Source: Aeromicrobium phoceense
GTDB taxonomy: Bacteria > Actinomycetota > Actinomycetes > Propionibacteriales > Nocardioidaceae
Length of the DNA: 64,000 nucleotides
NCBI RefSeq assembly: GCF_013868155.1
Contig: NZ_JACEOG010000001.1
Span: forward strand, 496,001-560,000
Direction of reading: 5' to 3'
Positions 63,515-64,000 of this stretch are shown piece by piece. Within the stretch, counting starts at the first letter, position 1; every line of letters begins with the position of its first letter. The notes beneath the pieces were generated by a model. The model saw only the letters and a list, made by a program, of their open reading frames with translations. It searched no databases and was not told the origin of the DNA. A program made the translations under genes and the position numbers.

Positions 63515-64000
<486 letters not shown>

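Overview
The window is high-GC chromosomal DNA from an actinomycete. A Nocardioidaceae-type genome (Aeromicrobium/Nocardioides-like) is my best guess. This is inferred from the GTG/TTG starts, the LigD/Ku end-joining genes, F420-type luciferase-like oxidoreductases, the tadA/tadA-associated pair, and the order tRNA-Ser - SRP RNA - tRNA-Ser - dnaX - recR - aspartate kinase. It is not proved by any marker gene here.

Layout. 1-6.3 kb: LigD (cut by the window edge) and Ku flank a GAF-ANTAR regulator, followed by an acetyltransferase, an ACT-domain protein and an SDR. 6.5-9.5 kb: pntAB transhydrogenase, ending in a strong terminator shared with a convergent MFS exporter. 11-13.7 kb: the purine/pyrimidine salvage pair upp-add, divergent from a tadA operon. 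13.7-15.5 kb: a flavin monooxygenase/FMN reductase operon with a 27-codon ORF wedged between the two genes. 15.6-22.1 kb: a YdcF protein, a small secreted protein, tRNA-Ser(CGA) and a 1444-residue secreted LamG-metallophosphoesterase. 22.2-31.5 kb: cydAB, an F420-type LLM enzyme with a flavodoxin, aroQ, a K+/H+ antiporter, a LytR_C pair, a HerA-like ATPase, an M14 peptidase and the SRP RNA. 31.7-35 kb: a two-component system plus a DUF4173 membrane protein; the kinase frame has no stop where one is expected.

35.16-49.46 kb is an integrative element inserted in the 3' end of tRNA-Ser(GGA), bounded by a 24-bp direct repeat. It carries a tyrosine integrase, XRE repressor, excisionase, Fic protein, MobF relaxase, a possible HEPN-like defence gene beside the integrase, and three decayed genes (a small secreted protein, a trypsin-like protease and an ImmA/IrrE peptidase). 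Near the right end is an unfamiliar cluster: a winged-helix regulator, a degenerate phosphoribosyltransferase-like protein, an unknown protein and a Ser/Thr kinase. The tRNA's original terminator now lies beyond the right end.

49.6-64 kb returns to core genome: an XRE-cupin/VOC operon, and a lipoate-ligase gene whose start codon lies in the 3' arm of a 20-bp leader stem. Then come an acyl-CoA dehydrogenase pair with a TetR-like operator, a ThrE exporter, a hydrolase/HAD pair, dnaX, a single-chain PabB-PabC-PabA fusion, a guanidine-III-like riboswitch ahead of an SMR (Gdx/SugE-type) exporter, recR and the start of aspartate kinase.

The most interesting items are the structured lipoate-ligase leader, the PRTase/kinase cluster on the element, the PabBCA fusion, the guanidine riboswitch and the integrase-adjacent defence candidate. 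I saw no CRISPR array and no insertion sequence.
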